From Asterella californica (taxonomy: Eukaryota; Streptophyta; Marchantiopsida; Marchantiales; Aytoniaceae): a DNA stretch of 64,000 nucleotides. Under the pieces are notes generated by a model. That model was given only the letters and a program-made list of their open reading frames with translations. It did not search any database and was not told the DNA's origin. This document shows positions 20,852 through 33,364 of this stretch, piece by piece. The translations under genes were made by a program, and so were the position numbers. Position 1 is the stretch's first letter, and every line of letters begins with the position of its first letter. The stretch lies in the NCBI GenBank assembly GCA_036924285.1, contig JAYKYS010000002.1, positions 310,001-374,000 of the forward strand. The letters run 5' to 3'.

Positions 20852-23370
20852 AGTAGCGGACCTTCGAAAGCAATCTACAGTACAAGGCGGATCGTGACAG
20901 CAAACAACCTGAAAGGAGTCCGAGGAGAAATCGACAGAGGTTACGGTCTAAGAGACCGTAGCGGAAACAGAAACAAGAAGGTTATCATCGGCGAGAATTT
21001 CATCACTCGAAGAAACACAGTCACTCCAGTCAGATTTGGCAGAAGCTGCCTTTGACATGACTGAAGCGAGTAAGAGAGAAAGAATGCAAGCGACAGAAAA
21101 GTAACTTCCCTGAGGATCGGTCGCAGCCGAAGCAGTTCGACAGTAAACACTGCATGCATGCATTACTAGAGAGAGGTCCATACAGATAGCCCAGCGCCTT
21201 CTCGCGGAATGGTCCCCCCATCGTGATTGTTTGTCCCATTCCGTGCGTGTCGAGAAAAATGAGAGTTATCGCTTGCACGGTCGGTATCCCTTCGAAAGAC
21301 AGCAGGACCGACGAAACAAGAAAAAGTGAGATGGAAGATGAAACACGAGACGAAACGACAACGAGCATGAACTTGCTTCTGACTACGACAGCAACAAAAG
21401 CAAATCGTGCGGAACTCATATCTCAGTATGAGACGATCAAACACAAGGCAATGACGAAAGGAGCGGTAACCCGATCAGAGTGCGGAAGCGAGTGGCAACG
21501 TGAAGACAGTTCCACAGCGGCTAAACGGCGGTGGTGACAAGGCGATGGTGGCAGCGGCATTAGGAACGGTAAGTTACGTTAGCGAAGTAGCGGAAGCCAG
21601 TGGCACACGCGAACGGCACTTCCGCAGCGGTGAAACGGCTAAACGGCGACAAGCAGCGAAGTTACAGCAGTTTAGGTGAGCAGTCGAATTGAATCGTTGG
21701 CTATCGTGGTAGGCAAGTAGTAGGCAAGTAGCGGAAGGCAAAAAATTCAGTGCCGACATGCCCTTCGCTAAGAAACCAGCGAAAACCTTGCCGTTATCCC
21801 TAAATGCGCGGTAGCCAATGTCTGTCGATGATTTTTTCTCGATTCTTGAAACTCCGCCAGTTCTCTGTACAAGGCCGTGGGGAAGGATATTAACCTACAG
21901 TCCTCTAAGAGAAAGATAGTAGGTTCTATTCTTTGCCTTTACGGTTGAAAGTGCATGCATTTCAAACTGTTAATGAAGCTTCTGGTTCGAGTCCCGCTAT
22001 GATGAACTCACATAGACAATATCATGGACCGAGAAGACTCCAAGGGAAATATAATAACATTTACCATGCTAAGGTAAGCGTTGTGGTTTCCATGGGTGTT
22101 TGTCCAACGTTCACTCGTTGACAGTTGCTGGCTCTTGTGAATATACTATGTACTATGGTTTGAAATAAAGTGCCGGAAAGTATTACAAAGGTCTAGCTAG
22201 GCGCTAGGTACCCGCTGCTTCAACTTCTATGGAGTGTGGACTACACCCTAACCCTAACTTCTTCTCCTGAGGCGGCGCATGCTTCAACTTCTCGGCTCAA
22301 CCCTAAACTTCCTCTCCTGCTTTAGCGCGTACTGAGACTGCCCAAACGAATCGCGAGTGCCTGATAATGCGAAGTGAGCCAAGCACTGAAAGGAAATCAG
22401 TGTTCTCCTGTTGGAGGAGGTTGTATTCATAGAGGAGTGCAGATAGGAAGTGAGGGCAAGAATCCCACACGCAGGTCACAGTTACTTAGCTGAGGAAAGA
22501 AGAGTTCGCCCCAGCTATGAACGAGTTGTTGGGTATCCAGTGATACAAAGTGATTGTGGTTAGTTAATGTATTGCTCCGATTCATAACTAGTACTTGTAT
22601 AATTTTCTCGGCAAATGGTGCTGGATTGGCTACTGCTCTCTAAACAGGTTTGTTTCCAGTGTCTCATTTCAACCAGTGGTTTTCTAGTTACTTTTGAGAT
22701 CTTGAATGCAACCATCCGGATTGTTCCTTCTCAAACGGAAGGAGAATGCTCCTTCGATCATACTCTGTCAGTGAGGCATTTTTGAATGATGATACGTATA
22801 TACTGGATGATTCTTCCATGTATCCTACAGTAAGACACTCTAATTTTTTCCTGACAAAAATGCCTCCTGTTGAAATTTTGGTTACGTGCCCGGACGTTTC
22901 CTTCCGATGCGTTGGGCTTGAATGTTGTGGGTGGGAAGTTTCATATTGTAGATTCATAGCATGGCCTCTCTCTTGTGTGCACGCAGGTCTTGGATTGGTA
23001 CGTTGCAGGATCTCTCAAAGCCCTAGCAGTGGGATTCAAGGAGGCTCACTGTGGGTCTTTTACGGTTGTATTGGAGCTATGATTTACGATTTGATTTTTG
23101 TGTCGGGTTATTCAGTTGTGAGAGGGCGATCGTACGGGATTGTATAATCATGCTGCAACTAGACCCCGTTCAACTTTGGAAGGTTTTGCGCTTAGACGCA
23201 GAAACATTATTGACGATCAGTTGGAGCGAACAAAATGTATAGAAGTAGAATTTTGCATCTGAGATATGGTGTTTACCATAGATGGAGAATTTCACTTCTA
23301 TTCCTTTTGTTCTCTCCAGAGGATCTATATTTCCAGTGGATAAATCGATACGACATGTATCGAGCACTTT

Positions 23371-23402
23371 CGACGTAGATGAGTTAGAACTCATCTACGT
23401 CG
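23371..23402. repeat. Perfect 32-bp palindrome (15-bp arms, 2-nt centre)
   Basis: CGACGTAGATGAGTT (23,371-23,385), then AG, then its exact reverse complement (23,388-23,402). Arms this long with no spacer are normally unstable, so a recent origin or a protein-binding role is possible. Confidence 0.95.
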
Positions 23403-24386
23403 GTGCGTCTCTCTGTTGCTTCCGAAACAGATGGAACCGGATCTGTAGTGCTCTTGAAATTTGGTGAAGTAACCTCGTTTGTTTCTAGTTCCTATAAGGA
23501 AGAGACCGGGACAGTGAAAAGATAATATTTCAAAATCGCAATGAGGATGAACTGAAGCGATTCAAGCGTTTTTTACTGCAGCCAATGATGGCCATTTGGA
23601 TTAGTCACCCGCAGATACTTGGAACATTAATCCGCCGTTACAAGATGAATGCCGTGCAACAGGGTGAGTCACAGCCATGTTCCAGATGAAATTAGGGTCT
23701 TGTGAACATGGCATGATGAATTGAGATGAGGACTTTGAACTTCATGCCGGGATATCCCCTGCTAGATCTGGCGTGCAAGGGGTGCAATAAAATTCAGGAT
23801 AAAGCTTTAGACGTTTCCTCTTTGTGCTCATCTGTTCCTAGAAGATAGAAGCTTTAGATGCGGAACCCGAAGGTGGGAACTCCGTAGATTCGATGATTTA
23901 TATAATGTGTTGATCATTACCTCCTCCCAACACCGGGTTGGGTGAAATAATTGAGCCGATGGTGGTTGATAATCCGTAGACATTCCAAAAGCTGTTACGT
24001 CGTAGATGCGATGGAATGTATATGATGTTAGAGAAACATCATATTCAAGCACTTTGTCGGAACTGATCCAGTTAGTCTTGATTCATCCTAATTCCTTTGC
24101 AAATAATAGTCTCCTGGTCGATTTCAGATCGGATCCATTAAAGATAAATTCGGATGTAAGAGACAGTTCATGTAATGAAATTGTTACGTCTTGCGTCGAG
24201 GAAGTTTGCTCATAATTTCTTGCACGGTCTCATTCTTTCGAGCCCCTAGATTATGATAGTTACTTCCAAATTGTCCTCCTTCTGTGTTGAAATGATGGTA
24301 CGTCTAACTAGCTGATTCTGCACCACTGTTCAAATGGCCGAAACTGTCTCTGCCTTCTTCTGTGTATGATTTTACGTGGTTTCTGT

Positions 24387-24490
24387 CTGACCATGTCGAT
24401 TATTACTTTGGCTCATTGGTCAGGATAATCGATTGTCGACAGTGGTGGACAACGAATATTATCGACAATCACCCTGTCGTCGTCCACCAC
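24387..24490. repeat. Chain of interleaved inverted repeats
   Basis: CTGACCA (24,387) pairs with TGGTCAG (24,417), and TCGATTAT (24,396) with ATAATCGA (24,425): the two pairs cross. Next, GATTGTCGA (24,431) pairs with TCGACAATC (24,462), and GTGGTGGACAACG (24,442) with 24,478-24,490 (12 of 13): these also cross. Crossing pairs are the arrangement of H-type pseudoknots, here twice in succession. Confidence 0.8.
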
Positions 24491-26949
24491 CTGCCTTACG
24501 ACCAACTTTTCTCCTTAAACTAAAACTTAATGGAGAATCTCTCTTACCCAGCGCGCCGCAGCATACTTCTGCCAGATCCACTTCTTGTCAGGAGAAGTAG
24601 AAAGACAAGCTGAGAAAAAATCTCAAAACTATGAGGAACGTTGGCGCGAGAAAAATTGGATTGAGCATATTCTAAAACTACTCACATTCAGAACCAACTC
24701 AGTTATTTTGAAACAAAGAATGTAAAGTGTATTCAGAAAATCTCTTTCCCTTGTTCGGTTTGATGGGGCCCATCCACTGTTCCTTGTGACGCATGTTATC
24801 TCAAACAATTCACATACAGAAAACGTTTGGTATCTAAAAGAATACAACCTTCTTTAAATGTTTTTACTGCTTAAACATATATTCATATGCCAAAGTTTGA
24901 ACAAATCTGTAAAGTTCAATATAATTATATGTAGAGACTGATCGAAGATATATGTAACTTAACTGAGGCTCTAGGAAATTATCAGCAAACTTTTTCCTGA
25001 AATTATGTATTCATGTTCTTAACACTTAACACAAGATTGGGCCAATCAGTTCAGGATAAAATTTAATATGATTTTTATTTATGTTCATTTGTTAAAAATA
25101 ACATTATATATTGAAAATAAGTGTAAGTTACTACATACTGAAAATAAGCCTTCTTTACATAGCAAAATGAAGGTTTTAACTAAATCTCTACATTCAAATG
25201 TTTCTTCAGGAAAGAAAAGTGACTCCCGATATATTCAAGTTATTCATCCATAGATTTTGTAACAGAATAGACAGGCTTTTAAGCGATATTTATAATCATT
25301 CATTACTTTTAGAGATAGTGGCAGGTCATGGTCCGAACATAATCGGAATGCTAACACAAACAACAGGTAGAACTCAAAGTTGATGATATTAAATGGAAAA
25401 GTATACATTGTTTCAGGCAGTTCAGTTACTATAGCAAGTTTTTGTTCATTGTAAGTGCATAGTGTGTTCTGTAAGAGAATATGTTCAATTTTACAAAATT
25501 TGAGTTGTGGTTCACATGATAACAAATAGTGTTTTTTCTTTTTAGCTCTCAGTTGTAGATCTCGTCTTGGAGAAACATAGTTCATTTTGTTGATCTCAAG
25601 ATTTTGATCATTTATGCACTCTAGATCATCAATTTTTGATACAAATGAGAACGTACGAATGGGAGTTGTTAACAAATGAGAATGTAACGAATGGAAGGTG
25701 TTTCAGTGAGCTAGATCGTTGGAACTATTAACGAAAATTTGAACTGATCAAAATAAAGTATCCTAACATGAATATAATGAACCTTGTGGTTTAAAATAAA
25801 AGAGTGGAAGAAAAGTTATTTTTGATGGAAGAAAAGTTATTTTCGCACATGGGGAGCATTGACAAGATTGGCCGTCATCGACTTGGACATTCTCATAAGA
25901 CAGTGAGTTTGAAGTGAATGCAGCAACCGAAATCGTTATAGGCCAGAACTTGAGAACTATCAAATGATGGTCTAGGAGCTGAAGGAGGCTAACCAACGTC
26001 CTAGGGAACAGTGGAAGGGTTGTTATGTAGAAGTTGAGAAAGATCTTGCTCACGAACATGAACAGATACGAGTTGAGGTGAACCAAATCGTAGGAGTAAG
26101 ACCAGAGTATTGGGAGAAATTTACTTCACCATACCCCAAAAGGAAAAGTAGAACTTGCAACATCCCCAAGTTCTCAAAATTACTTGAACATACCCCTTGG
26201 CAATAGGATGTTGACGTCATCACAGATTTTCGGTGTTTTCTTCTTGTAGATATAATGTTATTGTAGAAAGGATCAGGTGTTGGTGCGACTGGAGAACACA
26301 CTAGTTCTACGAACTCGTGTGTTTTGTTAATTTTGAACTCGTCAAAACTTTCTCTTGGAGATTGATTGTTTGAGCTTTTGAGCATTGTTCACACTTAGTT
26401 CATCAAATGAGTCATTTTTGCATGCTATGACGACAAGACGTACTTTTCTAGGTGAATTGGATAGGAATGTTGCGCCCTCTGTTCCATCAGGCTCTTTCTT
26501 ACAACGTCCATTGGAGCGTTGGAGACAAAAGAGACAAGAGAAACGCAACCTGTCCGGTTTCAATCAAGACGAAGATTAGATTATAAATTGGTCGAACCGC
26601 TTGTTTGGAAGTATTGTTTTCTACCTTGGATCCGAACGTCTAGTTCTATGTTTCACAGTAATCAGTCTTTGTTATAAAATATTTTTCTTTACTATTCAAT
26701 TGTGTCCTCGACTAGAAGAATGCATATTATGAATACAGTGGGGATTCGGTGAATAAGAGGACAAGTTGCTCTCGCACTGTATGACAAACATCGTATGATA
26801 ATATACTATGGTTTTATGAAAATAAGCAAAAACCTCAGTGTGAATCCACGTTGTCTTGAATTAAGTGTACAATTGAATAGTTTTCATCTTTATTTGTATA
26901 TTGTAACAAGGAAAGCTGCATGTACTTTATGCTCTGTAGATATCATAGA

Positions 26950-28630
26950 CAGAATCTTTTGATTGGACGTCTAGTGGTGAAGTTACAAGACTCGAAAGAT
27001 GTGAAAAGCAAGCTAGGATCTAGCTTACGGGCTTTTTGTACAACTTCATATCTTCACTTTCATTACATCAATGGGTAGAGCTCGTTGTCAGCTTTCTATG
27101 GGCACTTCGTCTACTTCATTTGGACGCCTAGTGTGAAGTTACGAGACTCAAAAGGAGGGAACATCAAGCTAAGCCTTAGCTTACTATTGCTGACTGGGTA
27201 TTTGCGGCTCTTGGTGCTCTACTAAGGACGCAAAGGGCATGCTTGCTCATTATCTGTGAAAACTTTCACGTACAACGACTGACGTAAAAGGATAGCTTAA
27301 AGGGTTAGCTTGTTTCTGTGACCTGTCGATGGACGGTTTGAAGAATTGAGAAGTCCAATGCATGTGCACAAGGTGTCATTGGGTTCAGATCTGTGCAAGC
27401 TACGCACGTGTTAAGACGATTCGTGAAGAGGCGGATCGGAGAGTGTGTTTTGGGAAAAATTAAGACGTAGAGAAGAGATTTTAGAGATTTCAATGACTTG
27501 TGAAGGAGAGTTGGACCGTTCGGATCGTTCGAGAGTCTAAACTTGCTTTCTTTGGATCCATCGGGATTAGAACGTCGAGTTCTTCAGGAAATTGAAGACG
27601 ATACGAAGTTTCATCGAGAGATTAGTGAGTTCTGGGTGAAATTGGCTCACAGAGAAGCGCTTATGTCAGTTTTTCATCGTCTGTGACTTGAGATTGGGTT
27701 GTGCTTCGTGATCAGTGAGCCAAAATCTTTGTTCTTGATGTCTACGTGATCAAGGAGTCTTCACCTATGCATAGGAGAAAATGGTATGTGGATTGGATTA
27801 TTGGTTTGGGTGCGGTGAGCGAGTTTGAGCCGCATGGAGTTGATTTACGTCAATTTTTGTTTCATGTAACCAAATTCTTGCGAGATTTTGCGAGAGGAAC
27901 TCCAAACGACTTGTTTGGAGTCTCGTTGGGTTCAAGGTAGCTAGATCTATCAACTAGAGAAGATGGATCTCATATCAAACTATTCGTTTGGACTGTTTGT
28001 GTGATTTTAAGCCATAGGAAGGAGTTTTTGAAGGTTCGGTCATCTGTGATAAAAAATCGGCGGTATCTCAGCTGTTGGGAGTCGGATTTTATATTTCTTA
28101 AGGTCAACAAAGTCAAGGAGGAAGACCTTATCGACATCTGAAGACCGTTTGACGAAAGAAGGAAGTTCTCAGATAGATTTTTTGGTTTCTTCACTATGGT
28201 TTTCGTCCTTTTAAGTCGTTAGAGATCTAGTTGGTTATGTACAACTCTGGTAGCTAGCTTTAGCTAAGGGTTTGTACTTAGACGTTGTTTGGACTTGGGT
28301 TTGAATCGTGTGATGCTGGAGCAGCTCTTTTTGTTAGCAAATGGATGTTTCTCTTGCTTTGAACTACGCTTCGATCATTTTGGGTTTGGGTTGAGATCTA
28401 GGGACTCATTTTAGGAGAGTTGGTGTAGATTACAAACCACTCAAGTCTGTTTCTTTGTTTTGCATTCTTAGAGAAAAAGAATCAGGAGTATATATAAAAT
28501 AAGAGTTGGTATACCTTGCGACACTTGTTCTCGTGGTTGTTTCTCTCTGTCTTGTCTTCGTTCGACACACTACATCTCTACGGTCAGGAACTTCTCGTTA
28601 TCTTGGACAATCTTCATGTAAAATCCGATG
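26950..28630 (+). repeat. Left arm of a large imperfect inverted repeat
   Basis: It matches the reverse complement of about 29,070-31,030 in order. Anchors: TTGCTGACTGGGTATTT (27,190 here; 30,518 opposite), GAGTTCTTCAGGAAATTGAA (27,575; 30,125) and the CTTCTCTGTCTTGTC-like block near 28,540 (29,150 opposite). No protein is recognisable. The outer end carries the 157-bp module of the right arm in reverse, about 1.5 copies. Confidence 0.7.
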
Positions 28631-28872
28631 TTTGGACCCGATCGAAGCTAGACTGTCTTCTTAACTCTCAAGCTCACCATTCCTTAAGTCACGACCTAGA
28701 CCCTGCTAGGTCACTCTCAAAACATGAGCAAGTCACAACATGACTTGGAGCGGACTTTTCATAAAGTCCAGGGTCTTAAATGATATCTCCAACACACCTA
28801 ACGGTCCAACCGCCCATGATGTATGTATGGGTCCAAGTTCTTGAATGATTATCTAACTCGCCGTCTCGTTTC

Positions 28873-29238
28873 TTAGTCTTGCCCCAGCCCTTGGGTTGTT
28901 CCTAAGTCCAGACGTTCAAGTCTGGATCGAAATACACCTTGGTATTGATCCAACCATAACCTCATGTCTCCGGAGTCCGTCCGCCGAACCCTGAGATCCG
29001 ATGACTCGTCCTGACCCACCCAGGCATCGAGCCCCCTCATATATACTTCTGGGGATCGGCGGTATCGTGTCGGATATTTTGTGCGTGAAGGATGTCCAGG
29101 AAAACGCGAGGTTCCTGGCTGTGGAGATGCTCTGTGCCAAACAGAGACAAGACAGAGAAGAACAACCACGAAAAGAAATGCTGCGATATATACCACTCTG
29201 AAAGTATGTACACTGTCGATTCTTTCTCCAAACAGCAC
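28873..29238 (-). other. 121-codon ORF of unknown nature in the inverted-repeat centre
   Basis: It is open from a Met at 29,238 and begins with a hydrophobic stretch (YIAAFLFVVVLLCLVSVWH) that could be a membrane segment, then Arg/Asp-rich sequence. It overlaps the inner end of the right arm. No family is recognised, and it may be chance. Confidence 0.15.
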
Positions 29239-31030
29239 AAAACTGAGAAACAGACCAGAGCGGTCTGTAACCTACTTCAGAAGCCCTAAAACAAACCCCT
29301 GAATCGCAACCCTAGCAAGAAATCGTCGAAGCGTAGCTCAAAGCAAGAGAAACTTCTCTTTGCTAACAAACAGAGCCACAACAGTATCACGCGATCCAAA
29401 CCCAAGTCCAAACCACATCCACGCACTAGCTCTTGGCTAAAGCTAGCTACCACAAGCCATACACAACCAACTAAATCCCTAACGAACTCAAAAGGATGAA
29501 ACCCGTAGCGAAAGAACCGAAAAAGACCTATGTGGGAACTTTCTCCTTTCGTCAAACGATCTTCAAATGTTGATAGGGTCTCCTTCCCTGACTCCGTTGG
29601 CACAAGAAACCTTCAGATCCGACTCCCGATAGTCGAAATATCACTGATTTTTGGTCGTAGGTGACCGAACCTCCAAAAACTGCTCCCTGCGGCTTAAAAC
29701 CGCACACCACGCACAAACGGATCGTCTAAACTGATATCCGTCTTCTCTGGCAGATAGATCTAGCTACCCTGAACCCAACGAGACTCCAAACAAGTCGTTT
29801 GGAGTTCCCCTTGCAAAACCACTCGAGAAATTTGGCCGCAGGCTACAAAAAACTGACGTAAATCGGCTCCCTACGGCTCAAATTTGCTCACCACACCCAA
29901 ACCAACAATCCAATTCACTTACAGTCTTCTCCTATGCGTACATGAGGACTCCCTGATCGCGTAAGCACCAAGAACGAAGAGCTTGGCTCACCGATCGCGA
30001 AGAACAATCCAATCTCAGGTCGCAGGCGATGAAAATCTGACGCAAGCGCTTCCCTGCGAGCCAATTTCTCTCACAACTCTCAAACCGCCCGATAAAACTT
30101 TGTATCGTCTTCAATTTCCTGAAGAACTCGTTGTTCTGATCCCGATGGATCCAAGGACAGCAAGTTTGGACTCCGGAACGGCCCGAACGGTCCAACTCTC
30201 CTTCACAGGTAACTGAAAACCTCAATTCTGCCCCCTGCGTATCAATTTCTCCCAGAACACAACCCCCGATCCGTCTCTTCAAGAACCGTCTTAACCTGTG
30301 CGTAGCCTGCACAGATCTGAACCCGATGACACCTTGCGCGCGTGTATTGGACTTCCCAATTCTCCAAAACATCCACCGACAGGTCGCAGGAACAAGCAAG
30401 CCCCTTAAGCAGCCCCCTTGCAACAGTCTCTGTCCGTACAATTTTCTCCTGAATCTCCTGAATAATAAGAAGCAGGCCCCTTGCGTCTTTGATATAACGC
30501 TTGAAGCTCTAAATACCCAGTCAGCAAGTAACCAGGGGCCTAGCTTGATTTTACCTTCTTTCGAATCGCATAACTTCTTCTCTGGATGTCCAAACGAAGT
30601 AAACAAGATGCCCATAGAATGCTGACAACGAGCTCTACCCATCTATGTGATGAAAGTGAAGATCCGAAGTTGCACCAAAAGCCCGTAAGCTGGAGCCTAG
30701 CTTGTTTTCTCCATCTTTCGAGTCATGTAACTTCTCCACTAGGCGCCCAAACGAAGTAGACAAAGTGCCTATGGAAAGCTGACAAGGAGCTCTACCCATC
30801 TATGCGATGAAAACAAAGATCCGAAATGGTGCCAAAAACCCGTAAGCTGGAGCCTAGCTTGTTTTCTCCATCTTTCGAGTCTTGTAACTTCTCCACTAGG
30901 CGTCCAAACGAAGTAGACAAAGTGCTTATGGAAAGCTGACAAGGAGCTCTACCCATCTATGCGATGGAAATGGAGATCTGAAATTGTGCCAAAAACTCGT
31001 AAGCTAGGGCCTAGCTTGTCTTACCCATAA
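29070..31030 (-). repeat. Right arm of the large inverted repeat, with degenerate ~180-bp modules
   Basis: It is the reverse-oriented counterpart of 26,950-28,630. Within it, a module with CTGACG(C/T)AA..., (G)CTCCCTGCGGCTCAA-like and CTCACCAC-like blocks recurs near 29,677, 29,850, 30,030 and 30,210, giving a degenerate tandem series of about 180 bp. The two arms are clearly diverged, so this is an old inverted pair of one repeat family, not a recent hairpin. Confidence 0.65.
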
Positions 31031-31092
31031 GTGTCTTTGGAGCGACAAAAGTCAAAATTTGATTTTCATGTAGGAGCCGGTCCATCACACGA
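30635..31092. repeat. Tandem repeat, period 157 bp, about 2.5-3 copies
   Basis: CTACCCATCTATG(T/C)GATG starts at 30,635, 30,792 and 30,949, exactly 157 bp apart. Each copy includes AGCTTGTTTTCTCCATCTTT-like and AACGAAGTAGACAAAGTGC blocks. The last copy runs into a unique tail ending GGAGCCGGTCCATCACACGAC. Confidence 0.9.
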
Positions 31093-31782
31093 CATCCACC
31101 CCCTCCAAACCTGTGCATCCTCCGGTATGCACCAGAGATACCAACCAAGGAGTGGACCGGCACTCAACCATCTTGTCATCCTCCCTCCCATCTCAGTCAA
31201 CCTCATCCTCAAGGTTGCAACTTGATCGTCATCTTGAAGTTGCTACCCTGCCATGATCCTCCCTAGATCCATGCTCATTGACTTTCTCCTCAAACCTCCC
31301 ATCCAATCACCCCCTCTAAATCTACACATCTTTCAATATGCGAAGACATAGAAGAAATAACCAATCATACCATAGAAATGTCTTCCATGCGCCCTGTAGA
31401 ACCTCACCGTCGAGGTTTGTGAACCAAGTGTCGTAGTAGACATCACCCATCATCCCAATCATCACCGCATATCCTGACTGTAACCCTCAACCTCAAGTAT
31501 GTACATGTCATTGTACGTATCCAACTCTTCTTTTTTGTTTTCTGAAAAAAAGAACTACACCGCTGCAACCAAAAGCTTCAACCTCCACCATCATTGTCTC
31601 GCTGTACAATGATATCATCCTCAACCATCATCCTCCCTGATCTCTTCTCCTGAAAATCCTCACAACCTCCCAAGCATCATCCTCTCAACCTTCCTGAAAA
31701 TATTTACGATCCCCCAAGCATCATCCTCTCAACACAAATCACCTTCAGCAATGGCTTCTCCCCTGTAAGCCATCCTTACCCA

Positions 31783-32847
31783 TCATCCTATACCCGTAGC
31801 CTCAAGAGCATCTGTCCACTCTCCTTCGCCCTCAGCATGTCTGTCCTTGATGATACCAGTGGTGATATCATGGACTCTCCTCGTAGTCGCATCCAAGACC
31901 TCTCGTGATAGGAACCCAACATGTGCATCTCGAATACGCTCCTCCCAACCTCCCTTCACATCCATCGTCGTCATATCTGCATCTAGTAGTTGTTTGTCAG
32001 CAATCAGATCACCCACGTCCGCTGTCTGCACCTCAACCATCTCCTCCGGTTGTGAAGGATTGCTCTCTATTGCCTGTTCAGGAAGAATAGTTTCCTGTTG
32101 AATCCTATCCTCATGAGCTAGCCTCCCTGAAGAAGTATCTTGTTGGTCCTTCTTCTCGCACTGCATCGTGGATGCAGTATCCAACCTGAGCTCGCTTAGA
32201 TCCACATGCTCATCCAAATCATCCATATGGAGATCATGCTCAATCTCCTCCACCCTAGCACCATAACTTGTAGCTTCGATAGCTACAACTGCTTGTGCCG
32301 CAAGGTAATCATCCACAAACTTCTTCATCCCTCCTTTACCACAGTTGGTTTGAAGGAGAGTACCCGTACTTGTGAATGCAACCTTTTCATCCTCCCAAGA
32401 AATAACCTCACGTTGCAAAGACTCTGTAAAGTCGATGCAATCGTCCCGTTGATGGTCAGTACCATCACACCACATACATTGATGTACCCAAGCTGGTTTG
32501 GGTACAAGCTTCATCTCAATCGATGATCCCTTATCCTCCAACCTAGTAACCTTAGCTTGCAGATCTTGCATCTTTTGCTGTAGGTCCTCGATGGTTGGAT
32601 CCTTCTCTTCTACAATCACAACTGGAGGTTGAACCTCAGATACTACCCGAACTGGTGTGGTAGTCAACGGTACATGTGTCAACCTTGTAGCCCTTTCTAC
32701 CCATCTATGCGATGAAAACAAAGATCCGAAATGGTGCCAAAAACCCGTAAGCTGGAGCCTAGCTTGTTTTCTCCATCTTTCGAGTCTTGTAACTTCTCCA
32801 CTAGGCGTCCAAACGAAGTAGACAAAGTGCTTATGGAAAGCTGACAA
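31783..32847 (-). CDS. Gag-like zinc-knuckle protein (retroelement), N-terminus from flanking repeat
   Basis: Uninterrupted 354-codon ORF. Cys124-x2-Cys-x4-His-x4-Cys137 (CMWCDGTDHQRDDC) is an exact CCHC zinc knuckle, preceded by a probable coiled coil (about residues 84-106) and followed by an acidic region containing a GKGGMKKFVDDYL block. The knuckle context suggests a Ty3/gypsy-type gag, whose role is RNA packaging in element particles. The first about 51 residues are read from the 157-bp/300-bp repeat (32,847-32,697) and are probably not original, so the true start is probably lost. No pol follows on the minus strand before 31,100. ORF integrity suggests a fairly recent insertion or captured gag. 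Confidence 0.55.
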   Translation of the reverse strand: MSAFHKHFVYFVWTPSGEVTRLERWRKQARLQLTGFWHHFGSLFSSHRWVERATRLTHVPLTTTPVRVVSEVQPPVVIVEEKDPTIEDLQQKMQDLQAKVTRLEDKGSSIEMKLVPKPAWVHQCMWCDGTDHQRDDCIDFTESLQREVISWEDEKVAFTSTGTLLQTNCGKGGMKKFVDDYLAAQAVVAIEATSYGARVEEIEHDLHMDDLDEHVDLSELRLDTASTMQCEKKDQQDTSSGRLAHEDRIQQETILPEQAIESNPSQPEEMVEVQTADVGDLIADKQLLDADMTTMDVKGGWEERIRDAHVGFLSREVLDATTRRVHDITTGIIKDRHAEGEGEWTDALEATGIG

Positions 32848-33000
32848 GGAGCTCTACCCATCTATGCGATGGAAATGGAGATCTGAAATTGTGCCAAAAA
32901 CTCGTAAGCTAGGGCCTAGCTTGTCTTACCCATAAGTGTCTTTGGAGCGACAAAAGTCAAAATTTGATTTTCATGTAGGAGCCGGTCCACCACACGACAG
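32697..33000. repeat. Near-identical direct copy of 30,792-31,092
   Basis: About 302 bp repeat almost base for base, including two 157-bp modules and the unique tail GTCTTTGGAGCGACAAAAG to CACACGAC, with only a couple of differences (CCAC for CCAT in the tail). The copies bracket the 1.6-kb gag-bearing segment. They lack TG..CA ends, and the same module also occurs outside, so they do not look like LTRs. Confidence 0.9.
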
Positions 33001-33364
33001 CGGTCCCGTCCTCCTCTTTGATCTTTGAAAATTATACCATAAGTTTATCACAAGACCGGTCATAATTCTCATCTATGATGTCAGTTCAAGGAGTTCTGCA
33101 TATCACTAGAAAGCTCTTGCCGTGATCTTTCCAATGATACATTACTCGTCCCGAGATCACACATGGAGCTCCGCCCACGACTTAAAACGTCACTATAGCT
33201 CTAACACTTTATGATATTTTTGAGAAATTGTGGTTCAGCGCTAGACTTGGACCCTGTGGTTTGGACCAGCAAATGAACCAGGTCCGTCTATGCCGGATCC
33301 ACGTCTCGTTCTCACGTCTCAGACTTATGTTTTGATACTGTGTCTGTTTCCAGACTTGTCTCTT

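Larger units (their letters stand above)
20852..26949. other. About 6 kb without a recognised gene
   Basis: Many ORFs of 60-140 codons lie on both strands, but none shows a family motif and overlapping pairs shadow each other. I cannot exclude short-exon genes. Notable structures (23,371 palindrome, 24,387 interleaved repeats) are listed separately. Segments at 22,200-22,330 repeat CTTCAACTTCT with CCCTAA-rich DNA. Confidence 0.45.

Noticed and set aside
21984..21995. Perfect pol III box B (GGTTCGAGTCCC), possible tRNA gene
   Set aside because: No box A at the right distance and no cloverleaf arms.
22243..22257. Telomere-like CCCTAA repeats
   Set aside because: Only two to three units within a longer CT-rich stretch; no array.
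26385..26579. 64-codon Arg/Gln-rich ORF as a small gene
   Set aside because: No recognisable domain, no partner copy and no start context that sets it apart from chance ORFs.
30792..33000. Complete LTR retrotransposon with 302-bp LTRs
   Set aside because: Ends are not TG..CA, the same module occurs outside the pair, and no target duplication, PBS or pol genes were found.
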